In this document: piece after piece, positions 32,221 to 42,638 of the stretch
Position numbering within the stretch: position 1 is the stretch's first letter
Layout: each line of letters opens with the position of its first letter
Source: Cannabis sativa
Taxonomy: Eukaryota > Streptophyta > Magnoliopsida > Rosales > Cannabaceae
Length of the DNA: 64,000 nt
Reading direction: 5' to 3'
Assembly: GCF_029168945.1 (NCBI RefSeq)
Contig: NC_083603.1
Coordinates: forward strand, 22,134,001 to 22,198,000
Translations under genes and position numbers: made by a program
Notes under the pieces: model-generated
Database searches by the model: none
What the model saw: only the letters and a program-made list of their open reading frames with translations
Told to the model about the DNA's origin: nothing

Positions 32221-32436
32221 GGTTTGTTAGAGAGATATGTGGCTAAGATGATTTTTTTTAATTTAAAAAAAGATTATTTAATTTTTTGGGTTTAATTATT
32301 GAGTTTATTTATTAACGGGAGATAAACCTATTAACATCGTTAAATTTAACAGAATATTCTTTGTATATTCTGTTAAACCAAGAAATGTCGTTAAACCAAG
32401 AAATGCCGTTAGATAGGCACTTTTAATATATAAAGA
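32209..32436 (-). repeat. Helitron 5' terminal region
   Basis: The minus strand begins TCTTTATATATTAAAAGTGC at 32436. The flanking target base is A (complement of T at 32437). It is duplicated internally at 29651-29864. Confidence 0.85.
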
Positions 32437-32981
32437 TACCTAAATGATTTAATTTAAAATTACATCCATTGTATGATTTACTCCTTTATGATAGCAACTT
32501 TAATATGGTTTTTGAATATTTAATTTCTTAAAAATAATTAACATATGTAGCCATAAATTACATTCTCATAATTGCTAACTACAATTTTTATTTTATTTTG
32601 TTAAGCATACATCACACCTTACTATTGCTATATGATCAACTAATTATTATCTATCAAAAAAACTACCCAATAATACATGAGTTTTTTATTTACTTTTGTA
32701 TTTGACTACTTAATAGTATCTTTTATTATTTTTAATTTGCATTTAACTACCCAATAATATATTTTTGTTTTGTTTATTATTTTGATTTTGTCAAAATTTA
32801 AATGAGATTATGTACTACAAAGTATCAAACACACAGACTCAATTATATACTACAAAGTACAAAATACATACAATAATATTGTTGATAAATTCAACAAATA
32901 AAACTTATAAACAAAATAGGATTAATATATACTAAAAAGAAAATATAACATCAAAATAAATAAAAATAATAAAAAATTATA

Positions 32982-33271
32982 GGGAAACTTACAAAAATAC
33001 TGGAATCTGGGTTAATTTTTACAAAAATACTGTCATACGGAAAAGTTTTCAAAAATACTGTGTTTTTATAAAACACTAGTAAATCACAAAACAGTTTAAC
33101 TTAAAACAACAGTAGAACAACCAAAAAACACTAGTAGAACACCAGTGAAAATTTAACACAGTATACTGCAGTATGAAACTTATGAAAAAACACAGTAAAA
33201 AAGTAAAAAAATACCGCCTGGCAGTATTTTTGTAAAAAAATGACAAAAGTTAATATATCATGTAAATTTCC
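32982..33271. mobile_element. MITE with GGGAAA-type ends, copy B
   Basis: The same element as 4096-4385. Here the left end keeps the fuller gggaaacttac. The flanking aaattata duplication is kept on both sides. Confidence 0.7.
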
Positions 33272-33407
33272 AAATTATATACTATTACTAAATAGTATCC
33301 AAATAAGTACTTATCAATTTAACTAAACAATATAGAATCAAATTAAGCTTGCATTCTCTAATAATTAAACATTATGCTAAATAGTATCTAAACGAATAAT
33401 AATTTAC

Positions 33408-34528
33408 AGTTTCTTTTAAGCAATCTTATTAATACCATTTAGTATCTATATAATTTTGTCTTTGTGAAATTTTGAAATCAATTTGCTATATCATATAAAA
33501 TCACTGAAATACTATTAACTTTATTTTTATGTGATAATAATGAATCCTTAATAATAATTTAATAACTTCATAAAATAGTGATATATACACATTTATTAAG
33601 CACAACAAGAAATAATGCTTTTTATAATACCCAAAAAGTATTATAAATATCTTTCCATAATACTTTTTGATGTATTAAGGAAGGCTGTGTTATTAAAAGT
33701 CATGCCACTTTTCATAATATTTTTTATGATTTATACTAAAGTATTATTAAAAACATTTTTATAATACTTTTTAACTATTATTTTAATACATTAATATGTT
33801 TAAATAAGCATTATCTTTATTATTTTTCATGATATATTTTTTCACTTATATTAAAAGTGTTATTGAATAATTTACGATAATACTTATTGTGTATTATTTT
33901 ATTATTTTCATAAGTTTAAAGAATACTTATTATTATAGAATACTCAATAATAATACTTTTTTTTTTTTGTAATACTTTAACATTTTATAAGCTAAAAAAA
34001 TAATTATTGTTTTAGTTTCATAACACATTTCCTTCCCCTTATATTTTATAATAAAACATTTTTTGTGTTATGTTATCATTCTCATAAGTCAAAGCCTAAA
34101 ATATAATGAAAACTTTCAATTCCATTATTTTTTTTTTTCTTCATAACACAATTAATTAAAAAGACTAGTTAATTTTATTTCATAATACCTGCTTTGTGAT
34201 TCAAAATATCCAAAATATGAAATACAACATTCTAATAAACTCAATCTCAAACACACCAACTGATTTGGCCTTATAAATGTAATAAATCTCATTACATAGT
34301 CTTGAAATCCTACACATCGAAACTTCTCTGAAATTCTGATGAAAAAATCTGCAAAATAGAATATATAACACGAATATACATGTATGTAAAGCATCAAATA
34401 CATAATTGAGAAGTTCAAATAGAAAAACGAGACCAAACCACACTTTGAGTATATATTTATGAGAGCATAGCAAACCAAGACATCAGTATCAGGTACCTAT
34501 TTAAGAGCACAAGCATGAATTTCACTAC
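33408..34528. other. 1.12-kb stretch present only in copy B
   Basis: Copy A reads straight through atttac^catgatt (about 4523-4530). In copy B the two halves are separated by this stretch, with the triplet tac at both junctions. The left part (33408-34140) is full of ataatacttttt-like phrases. The right part (34145-34528) has gene-like composition and blends into the following minus-strand exon region. No clear terminal repeats are seen, so a deletion in copy A by 3-bp microhomology is as likely as an insertion in B. Confidence 0.55.
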
Positions 34529-36970
34529 CATGATTCACATTTACCATCTCAATAGTGGCTGTCAAGATAGAATCTGCTTTTTACTTGAGAAAATAAATTT
34601 CTTAAACAAAACATTTGCATTAACTCATTCCTTTAGAACCACACAGAGTACACTATTATAATTTATAAAGTCACACAACAACATACCCAAACCAAAATAA
34701 ACTACTGACCAAGACATTTTCAAATGATAAAATAAGGTAGCATTAAGAATCTTACAGTTTCGATGGAGCATCCCTGAGAACATCCAATGCTTGAATAGTG
34801 TCTTAAGCAGACTCATGTTGCTTGCTCTTTAAAAACGGTTGGAGATGAAGTAAATCCATCCAAGTTGATGTGGTGGTACAAACAAACAAGTATATAAGTG
34901 AATCTAAACCAGACACGTAGAATAGAGAAGCAAAAACTTGTATCATATTTGGTTCTCACCTACTTTTGAGGAGCATATCACTTTGCACGTTCTTTAAAAA
35001 CTGTTGGAGATAAAGTAAATCAAACCTTAATAAACTAAGCCCAAAAATATGAGATCAGCATAGATGGATTGAATGAAAATGAAAAAACAACCAATACAAA
35101 ATAAAATCTAACTAACTCTAAACGGTAAAGTAGTATAGATTAATTCAAATGTGAGAATGAAGGGCATTATACTAAAATTTCATAACTACTTTGTGCTGAA
35201 GAAACAATGAGTCAGAAAACACTCCTATCTCCAAAATTAACTCTATGAACTTGGAGTTGGCCTTAGAGAATATAAAACACAAATCCAAATCTCAATAGTT
35301 AAAGGGAAAATTCTCTGTTCATAAACAAGTTACTTTACAACAACAACAAGCTCTCATTCTAGTTATTCGTAAACTGAGTCGGTAGTACTCGAGAACAATA
35401 GACAAGAAAAATGAAATTTCAACGGTTTCAAAAGAGAATATTGCTAGAAACTCAGTCGGTAGTACTCAAGAACAATAATCATTATAAAGCAAATTATGAA
35501 CTAGGATCTGCTCTTGGACGCATCTTTGTTATTGATATAACAACTACATGTAAGCAGAAAATAAATAAATACAGAGAGGTTTTAAATAATTCCTCAAGAC
35601 AAGATCTTATGCATCGATTAGTATCTAAGGAAATACTATACCAATATACTACATAAATAGCCCAAGTTATATTAAATAACAAAATAAAGAAGAGGTCAAC
35701 ACTATTATAATGATGCCTTATAGAAAGTCAGGTGGTTTTATCTAAAACAGAACAAAGATTATCATAGCAACTAAAAAGGAAGAACTTTAATTACTGGTGT
35801 TCAATTTTATCACAATATTACAAAAATTTTGACCTCTTTCTTTTTTTTACCAAATTTGCTTAAGAATTAAAAACAGAGCATATCATACAAAAAAAAAAAA
35901 AAAGAATGGGAAAAGAAGTACTCACTCCTCCATTGGCCAGTGCAATGGCCATAATAGTTGCTGCTTCCATAACCCATGATAGAGGGTTCCACATAAACCT
36001 TAAGAACTTCAAAAATTTACTTTCCTGAAAAGACAAAAGAAATAAAAATCATTTTAACTAGAACATATAACAATGCTATTAAGTTTAACCAGAACATAGC
36101 CGCCTCTTTAGCCAAAATAAAACATGTGCTTCATCAAATAAGGGTTCCTTTTCGGAAGTGGATCATCCAATTGCTTCCTCGACAAATGATTCCAAATCTT
36201 ATAGGACATACTCTGTAAAATCTCTTAGACAAATACATAGTGTGCCAACTTAAGCTCACAATCTCATATTCTCGATCTAAGCAGAATAAACTGCTCTTAA
36301 AAATCAAATAAGGGAATGTCACACATGAAAGGAGTACTGGTCTTGAACAAATACATACTGCTCTTAAAAATCAAAAAATCGTAATTTGCTAAGAATTCAT
36401 TTCTAAGAACCAAATATCGAAAACCTAACCGTAAATAAATATAGAAACAAAGTGAGAACAACAAAATTGAAACGCAAACCTGTCTGACAAGATGATCAAT
36501 GGTTCGATAGAAACAGCGAAGAGGAATCAATTCGTTTATCGACTATAGTTTCCAACCTAATTTCAAAAACCTAATTGCAAATATATATAGAAAGAAAATG
36601 AGAACAGAGTGAAATCAAAACTCTCTTTCGCAAAGCAACAATGTATATTAAAGTACTGTCTAGATATACATCAATCGAAAGTAAATCAAAAGTGAGCGAG
36701 ACTAAAAACTTGTATGAAATAGAGAAAATGATTGTTTGAGAAGACAATTTGTCCAATTGGAAGATGATGATTAAAATTTAATTTGAGTAAAATCTACAAA
36801 CCCATAAATTTCAGATATTCTAGATAATAATTAAACAGATGTCAAAGTGAGAAAGATAACTTACCTAGCCGGAGTGAAGAATGGAGACCGACTGATGGAG
36901 AAGAACGATGCAAATTTCAGGGGATAATCGCCATGGTAGCGTTTGTTCGTGAATGTGTAAAGCCCAGAAA
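34529..36970 (-). pseudogene. Gene-like stretch with several candidate minus-strand exons, copy B
   Basis: The counterpart of 4528-6966 with few substitutions. The same splice-like junctions are kept, including the H+-ATPase exon. No continuous protein can be built. Confidence 0.45.
35926..36024 (-). pseudogene. Orphan exon of a plasma-membrane H+-ATPase, copy B
   Basis: The same 99-bp, 33-codon exon as 5920-6018 ([20 protein letters not shown] core), with acceptor TTTTCAG and donor GTGAGT kept. It is unchanged relative to copy A as far as I can see, and no partner exons are near. Confidence 0.88.
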
Positions 36971-37191
36971 AATAAAGCCCACCCGTGTAAACAACATCAG
37001 AGCTTGAGAGTGGGGGTCATTTCTTAAATCATTTTGGAAAAAACAAAATATAATTACATATTAGATAATCTGGTACATTTGTCAAGTATAGGATACATGC
37101 ATTTAATTCTTTTTAAACTTTTGATTGGTTAAAATAAATTCCCTATGCTATAAGTTAATTTAACTTGGTCTTACAGTATCAATTCCCTATA

Positions 37192-38784
37192 TCTATTCTA
37201 TATAAAGTGTGCTTATATAACTGAAATTTTGATTTATGAGAAATTCATGCGTGACTTCTTATTTATATTAAAAATAAAATATTTTATTATTAAAAATAAA
37301 ATGGTTTATGAAAAATTCATGAATGACTTTTTATTTATATATAATAAAATAAATCTCATTAAATCAAAAAAAAAAAATAAATAAATAAACATCATTAATA
37401 AAAATAAAAAAATGACTCAACATCAAATCTTCAATTACACGATACATGTAATTACTCAAACATCACATCTTTCAATTATAAAAAAAATGACTTTTTACGA
37501 GGGAAAATATGATTGTCTAATAGAGCTGAAACAATATGTTTTCAGTGTGATGAAAAATTAAAGCAATAATTTTGTTGATATCAAAAAGTTTAATTCAATT
37601 AATCTTATAATCTTAATTTTACTCTTTCTAGAATCAATATATGAACAATAATTTGAATTAATCTTATAATCTTAATTTTTTAATTCAATTAATAATTATT
37701 TGTCACGTAATTATTAAGTCTTTTCCCTTTAATTTTCCTTTTGTTGATGATGCTAATTTATTCAAATTTTGATTTCTACAATTTTTGTGTTCAGACCATT
37801 AAGGTAGTGTTCTACTAGGGGATCTAACGAGTTTTGCCTCTTCGCTAATGGCATCTAAGAGTTCAAATTCCAGTATTGTATAAATCTTCAATTTGTTCTA
37901 TTTCTTATATTAACTGAAATTTTGCTACTTTTTTTTTTTTTAATTTACAACTTTATTGTTTATATCTTATTAGGGACATTCATGAAAATTAGAGTTTCTT
38001 TGAAATATACAATTAATGAGCATTACTTTTTGATCATAGTGTGTTTTCCATGGCTGAAAACCTCAATAATCTCTATCATTTGATATCAAATAAAATAAAA
38101 TTATCATGATGTATACATTAGTGTGTTAAAATTGTCAAGCTGATATTTAGAATTGTTTATAATTAAATTGTTTCTTTGTCAAAATTAATATTAAGTATAT
38201 TTATATGTTTATAGGTTTATCTATTTTCTCTTAGATCAATCATGCTCATATAGCAAAAAAATCATACTCATATAGACATGTTATTTTCATTTTGTAATTT
38301 AGATCTTCTTAGTCATTATTTAGTTCACTTAAACCTTTTCCGATTATGGTAACTGAAGTTTTGTTTCTTTTAAGTACTTCATTACAAAGATCTGTATTAC
38401 ATGTATTATTTATTTTGACTATGAGGAGGCGGATTTTTTTATTGGGAAACATATAGCGTGACAAATTATTGTTCATATATTGAATAATTATTTTTGAATA
38501 ATGGGATTCATATATATAACTGTGTATATTGAATTCTTTATTCAAATAATTATTTTTGATTTTTACGTGATTATTTATTGTTCATATATCTAGAACCTTA
38601 TTTGATTAAAGTTAAGATTATAAGATTAATTAATTTGTGATTTCTTCCTATACACATAATAATAATCTCACCTAATAACTAATAATATTATTTTCTTTAA
38701 TTTTTAATTATATAACTTTCAAATAACATAGAAAAAAATTAGCATAAAATTTAGTATACGTGCCTCGTACGTAGTTTTTTGCTA

Positions 38785-38785
<1 letters not shown>
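37192..38785 (+). mobile_element. Non-autonomous Helitron (second)
   Basis: 1,594 bp. It starts TCTATTCTATATAAAGTGTG after an A. It ends with the hairpin TACGTGC-CTC-GTACGTA (one G-T pair), eight bases, then CTAG followed by T. The 5' and 3' ends resemble those of the 26079-32436 Helitron (TC..TATATaAAAGTG; ACGTGC stem; CTAG), so they are probably the same broad family. There is no Rep/helicase and no recognisable cargo. It starts 3-4 bases after the last base shared with copy A. Confidence 0.82.

Positions 38786-38822
<37 letters not shown>
38786..38822. repeat. (TA)n microsatellite
   Basis: About 18 TA units directly follow the Helitron 3' end, consistent with insertion beside a TA tract. 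Confidence 0.9.
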
Positions 38823-38826
<4 letters not shown>

Positions 38827-39330
38827 CAAGACTATGGTAGGACAGCAAAAGTTCCCTACCAGTAGGGTACTTTTTTTAATCATTGATTTTAGATCGTGTG
38901 ATTATTATAATATAAGATGTATACTCTTACGATAAGACTGCTTGTATATAATTAAAACTTTATATATTATAATAATATTTAATGATATATTTATTTAATT
39001 TAAAAAATAAAATTATATTAATAATTTGTAAAAAATATATTAATTTTTAATTTAAATTATTATTATTTTTTTAAAAATTAGTTAATTTTTTTTTATATAG
39101 ATATTTATTTTCAAAATAATTTTAGTTACCAACTTTGCTATTAATATAATAGTATATTATTAATCAATATAAAATATCAAATGTGAAAAAATATATTTTT
39201 TTTTTATAAATATTAGACTAATTAGGAATTTTTCCTCCTGAAGTTTTTTGGGAGAAATTTACACGATACACTTAAGATCGGATTTTTATATATATTTACA
39301 TTTTATGATTTTTTTTGTTACAGGTTTTTC
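38823..39330. other. AT-rich spacer
   Basis: No gene. A phrase agggcaagactatggtagga at 38823 looks like the end of a plant MITE, but I found no partner end. Confidence 0.4.
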
Positions 39331-40035
39331 TAGGGGTGTTCATCCGATCCAATCCGTACTTTTTTAGTCAAACAACATCCAATCCGCACTAAGTGTGGAT
39401 TTCATATTTTGGATCAAATCCGATCCGCATAACATTTAAATCCAATCCAATCCAATCCGCAATAGTGCAGATTGGATTGGCTGTTTTTTTAATGATAAAT
39501 TATTTAATATTTCATAGAAAAAAATTAAAAAAAAAAACTATTGTTTCTTAATCTCCAATAATAATCTATTTCCATCTCCATTTATATATAAATCAAACCA
39601 ATATACATATATGTCAATATATATGTACTCATCTTTAGATTTACACTAAAGTATATATGTATTCATTACTAAAATAAATAAGTTAGTATATATATTTAAA
39701 TTTATGTGTATGTGTCTATGTGAATAAGAATAATTTTTCTTGTATTTTTTATTATAAAACAAATAAAATACACAAACTCAATATATTATTAAAAAAGATT
39801 AAGAAATTAAAAGTTTCTGTCTTTTTTTTTTTTTTTAATATTATTAGAAAATTAATATATATTATATATATTATAATTTTTTAAAATTATATATAATTAA
39901 GTGCGGATTGGATTCGATCGGTTACTTTTTGAGGTCAAACAACATCCAATCCGCACAAGTACGGATTTTAGATTTTTCAATCAAATTTAATCCGCGCAAG
40001 TGTGGATTGGATCGGATACTTAGTGAACACCCCTA
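39331..40035. mobile_element. hAT-type non-autonomous element
   Basis: 705 bp. Ends TAGGGGTGTTCA and, complemented, TAGGGGTGTTCA, with 8-bp target duplications ggtttttc at 39323-39330 and 40036-40043. Both subterminal zones hold many copies of ATCCGATCC, ATCCAATCCGCA and AGTGTGGATT-like words, in both orientations, as expected for transposase-binding sites. The middle is plain AT-rich DNA without ORF. Confidence 0.85.
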
Positions 40036-40043
40036 GGTTTTTC

Positions 40044-41437
40044 TTTGTTTTTTTTTTTTAGAAAGAAACATTGTTTTTACGCTGTTTTCTTATTAAAACA
40101 ATGTGAAAATAACACTCTGTATTTTAAAAAAAAATTAAAATCCGTAAAAATATAAAAATAATTGTAGATCCAATAAAATATAAATTTTTTATTATTTTTG
40201 AGTGTTTATAAAATAATTATTTTTTCAATTTCCAAAAAATTAATAACATGCTTTTTTCAATTTAAATGTTTAAATTTAAAAACAAAATATGAAAAAAAAA
40301 AATATTATACAAGCAGAGGAAAAAAAAAACTTCAAAAGAAAAATAAAAGAAATTCATTAGTATAATAAAATTAATAAAATAGTTTCCTACAATAAAATAC
40401 ATTGTATTACAATAAAACTTAAAATCCCTACATGATAATTGGTTCAAAAACCTTTCTTATACTATGGGGAAAAAACAACCCGCTCCATATTAGAGAATCT
40501 CTTTATATATAACATGATATATTTACCTTTTTATTAAGAAATAAATTTTAAGATTCTTATTTCTCCACTCACCAAATGAAATACCAATAATATATAAAAG
40601 CAAGATTATTAACTACAAAAAGAGCTCAAAACTTCTTGATAAAATTAAAAAATTACTCAAAATAATGAAATTTAAATTAAAAAAAAATAAGAGATTTACC
40701 TTTGGAGAAACCAATTTTAAAATTCTAGTTTCTTCACTCTAACAATGAAGTTCTAATAATATGAAAACTAAATTTCATATCATCAAATTGAAAGCCATTT
40801 TTTATATGTGATTGTAATTTTATGTGTGCTTTATATAGAGTATTAAGTTAGCAATAGTTAATTGAGAATAATTATATTTTGGCAGTTTTTTTTTTTTTTT
40901 TCAATAATAATTGTTGTCTTCTTATTTAGTGAAATGGAATTTGAAACAAATGGTGTTTTACATTCAATCCTATTTTTTTTTTTTTTTAAAAAAAATTGAT
41001 TTAAATACAAATGATTAATAAATTATGATAAAATTAAAAGTAAATTTGAATTTAAATTAAAAAAATTCAAGATTTTTTACGGTAGAATTTGGTCATAAAA
41101 TTTTTTTTTTTTATTTAATACATGTATTATATATAATTTGTTCAATTGTAAAAATAGAAATAAAAAAATGTTTAATGGTACATGGTGATTTTAAATTAAT
41201 TTATATATATTATGTTAAATTATTAAAATAATACTTTTTTTTTTTTTTGAAAATTACTATTAAATTACAATGTATATAATTAATATAATTAAAACGTTAT
41301 ATATATCAAATAATTAATATTACAATCAAAGGTCATTTAAAAATTAATTGAAAAATTAGTTATATAATAAAAAATAGTTAATTAGCATAATATAAATTTT
41401 TTTGGCTGTTACATGATTAATGTAAATTATTAATTAT

Positions 41438-41496
<59 letters not shown>

Positions 41497-42044
41497 GTAT
41501 CTTGTGTTGAAAAACTCTATTATTAATATTGATATTTATTATTACATTACGATACATGAATTATGGCAATTTAAGTTGATAATTGTTGGTACTCGACTTC
41601 GGAAGCAAGGGTGTCGGAGTTCAGGAAGCAGTTCAACAACACACAACGAAGGGTTGGAGTGCCCGAACAACTCAAGACCAAACAGTTCATTGCAAGTTGG
41701 CGAGCCCCTACTTTTGCTTGTCCCTAGAAGTTTACTCATCAAGTGCTCCTCAAGATGTGCTTTTTTTCATAGTTAAATAGAATATAGAATAAAAAGTCAT
41801 ATATAATATGTAAATATTTACCTAGACGTAATTTTACGAATATATAACAAAATCAAAGAACATTTAAAAAAAAAAAATCGAAGAGTTTATCTAAATTTGT
41901 CAAAACATGCCTAAACTAAAACCCTACATATCAATGTTATTTATTATGAAAGATTAACTGACACAGCAGAGCAAAATCTTTATGTAATCATATTTACACC
42001 TAATTTTATATTTTAAGATATTCAATGATTTTATATGTATATTC
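40044..42044. other. AT-rich spacer with a (TTA)n array and a small GC-richer patch
   Basis: Mostly A/T runs. (TTA)n fills about 41439-41496. 41580-41765 is less AT-rich and open on both strands (minus: MSKLLGTSKSRGSPTCNELF). I recognise no family in it and see no splice or TE ends, so it is left uncalled. Confidence 0.5.
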
Positions 42045-42058
42045 AACAATGACTTTGG
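42045..42058. repeat. Left target-site duplication of LINE2
   Basis: aacaatgactttgg is repeated at 48033-48046, after the poly(A) tail. Confidence 0.88.
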
Positions 42059-42638
42059 ATGATTTTTTCTTCTTCTTGAAGTTTTTCTCCAGGCCGGTCT
42101 CTGGTACAGTAACAGTAACAGTAAGAGAGTTTCCATCTCTGTGTTCCCTCCGCCCTTTTCTCTCAATTTCCCGACACTTCTAGCTCTTTTTCCCCCCCTG
42201 ATCTCCCCCATGTCAACCTTAATGATTGCAAATAGCCCCCGTATCTTCCGTGCTCAGCATCTCTTTAATGCAATCTCTCTCTCCCAGTTGCATTTAATTC
42301 TGACGGCACCCTTTTTTGGGCATTTAATGCTCGATCAGAACTTCCCTCTTCTCTATCTCTCAATACCCTCACTAAAATCCACCCAAACCATCCTTTCCAT
42401 CTTCTCAAGCATTTACTTCTGGGTCATCATTTCCCCTCCGCCTCTGCAGATCGCTATTCCAGGAATCGAAGCGATGTCTCCCAGCTCCTTTCATCGCCTG
42501 ACGCGCCCATCCATCTCCAGGTATCTCCTTCGCTCTTCTTCTCTCCTTTTTCTCTATTTATTTCTGATTTGCCACAACTGTTCGTCACCACCTATCTATC
42601 CCATTTCACATTCTTCCCAGACTCTCTCTCTTGTTTCA

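Larger units (their letters stand above)
26079..32436 (-). mobile_element. Composite Helitron carrying gene fragments
   Basis: Copy A is uninterrupted here (tatattta^tacctaaa at about 3541-3556), so the 6,358-bp insertion is exactly delimited, sits between A and T, and made no target duplication. On the minus strand it starts TCTTTATATATTAAAAGTGC and ends in a hairpin (TTACGTGC, loop TTCG, GCACGTAA), seven bases, then CTAG before the T. These are the Helitron signs. It encodes no Rep/helicase, so it is non-autonomous. Inside are a second 3' end (31138), a second copy of its 5' region (29651-29864), an hAT MITE (31156-31560), and exons of HMT, ORP and CDPK genes on its own strand. Confidence 0.93.
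21098..37188. repeat. Segmental duplication, copy B
   Basis: This is the direct repeat of 1-7183. It aligns from aacaccatta (21098) to caattccc (about 37181-37188). It is longer because of a MULE (21119-22480), a Helitron (26079-32436) and a 1.12 kb stretch (33408-34528). Minus these and the MULE target duplication, its length is about 7.24 kb, close to copy A. Sequence upstream of 21098 may belong to the repeat too, but the matching part of copy A lies outside the window. Confidence 0.93.

Noticed and set aside
26079..38785. Autonomous Helitron (Rep/helicase)
   Set aside because: No HUH Rep motif or helicase motif was found in any frame of either Helitron.
41542..41780. Overlapping ORFs of 65-93 codons on both strands at the GC-richer patch
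   Set aside because: No family motif, splice context or TE ends, and similar open length in several frames suggests chance.
42141..42638. N-terminal extension of LINE2 ORF1
   Set aside because: The extra 166 codons are C/T-rich leader without counterpart in the LINE1 protein.
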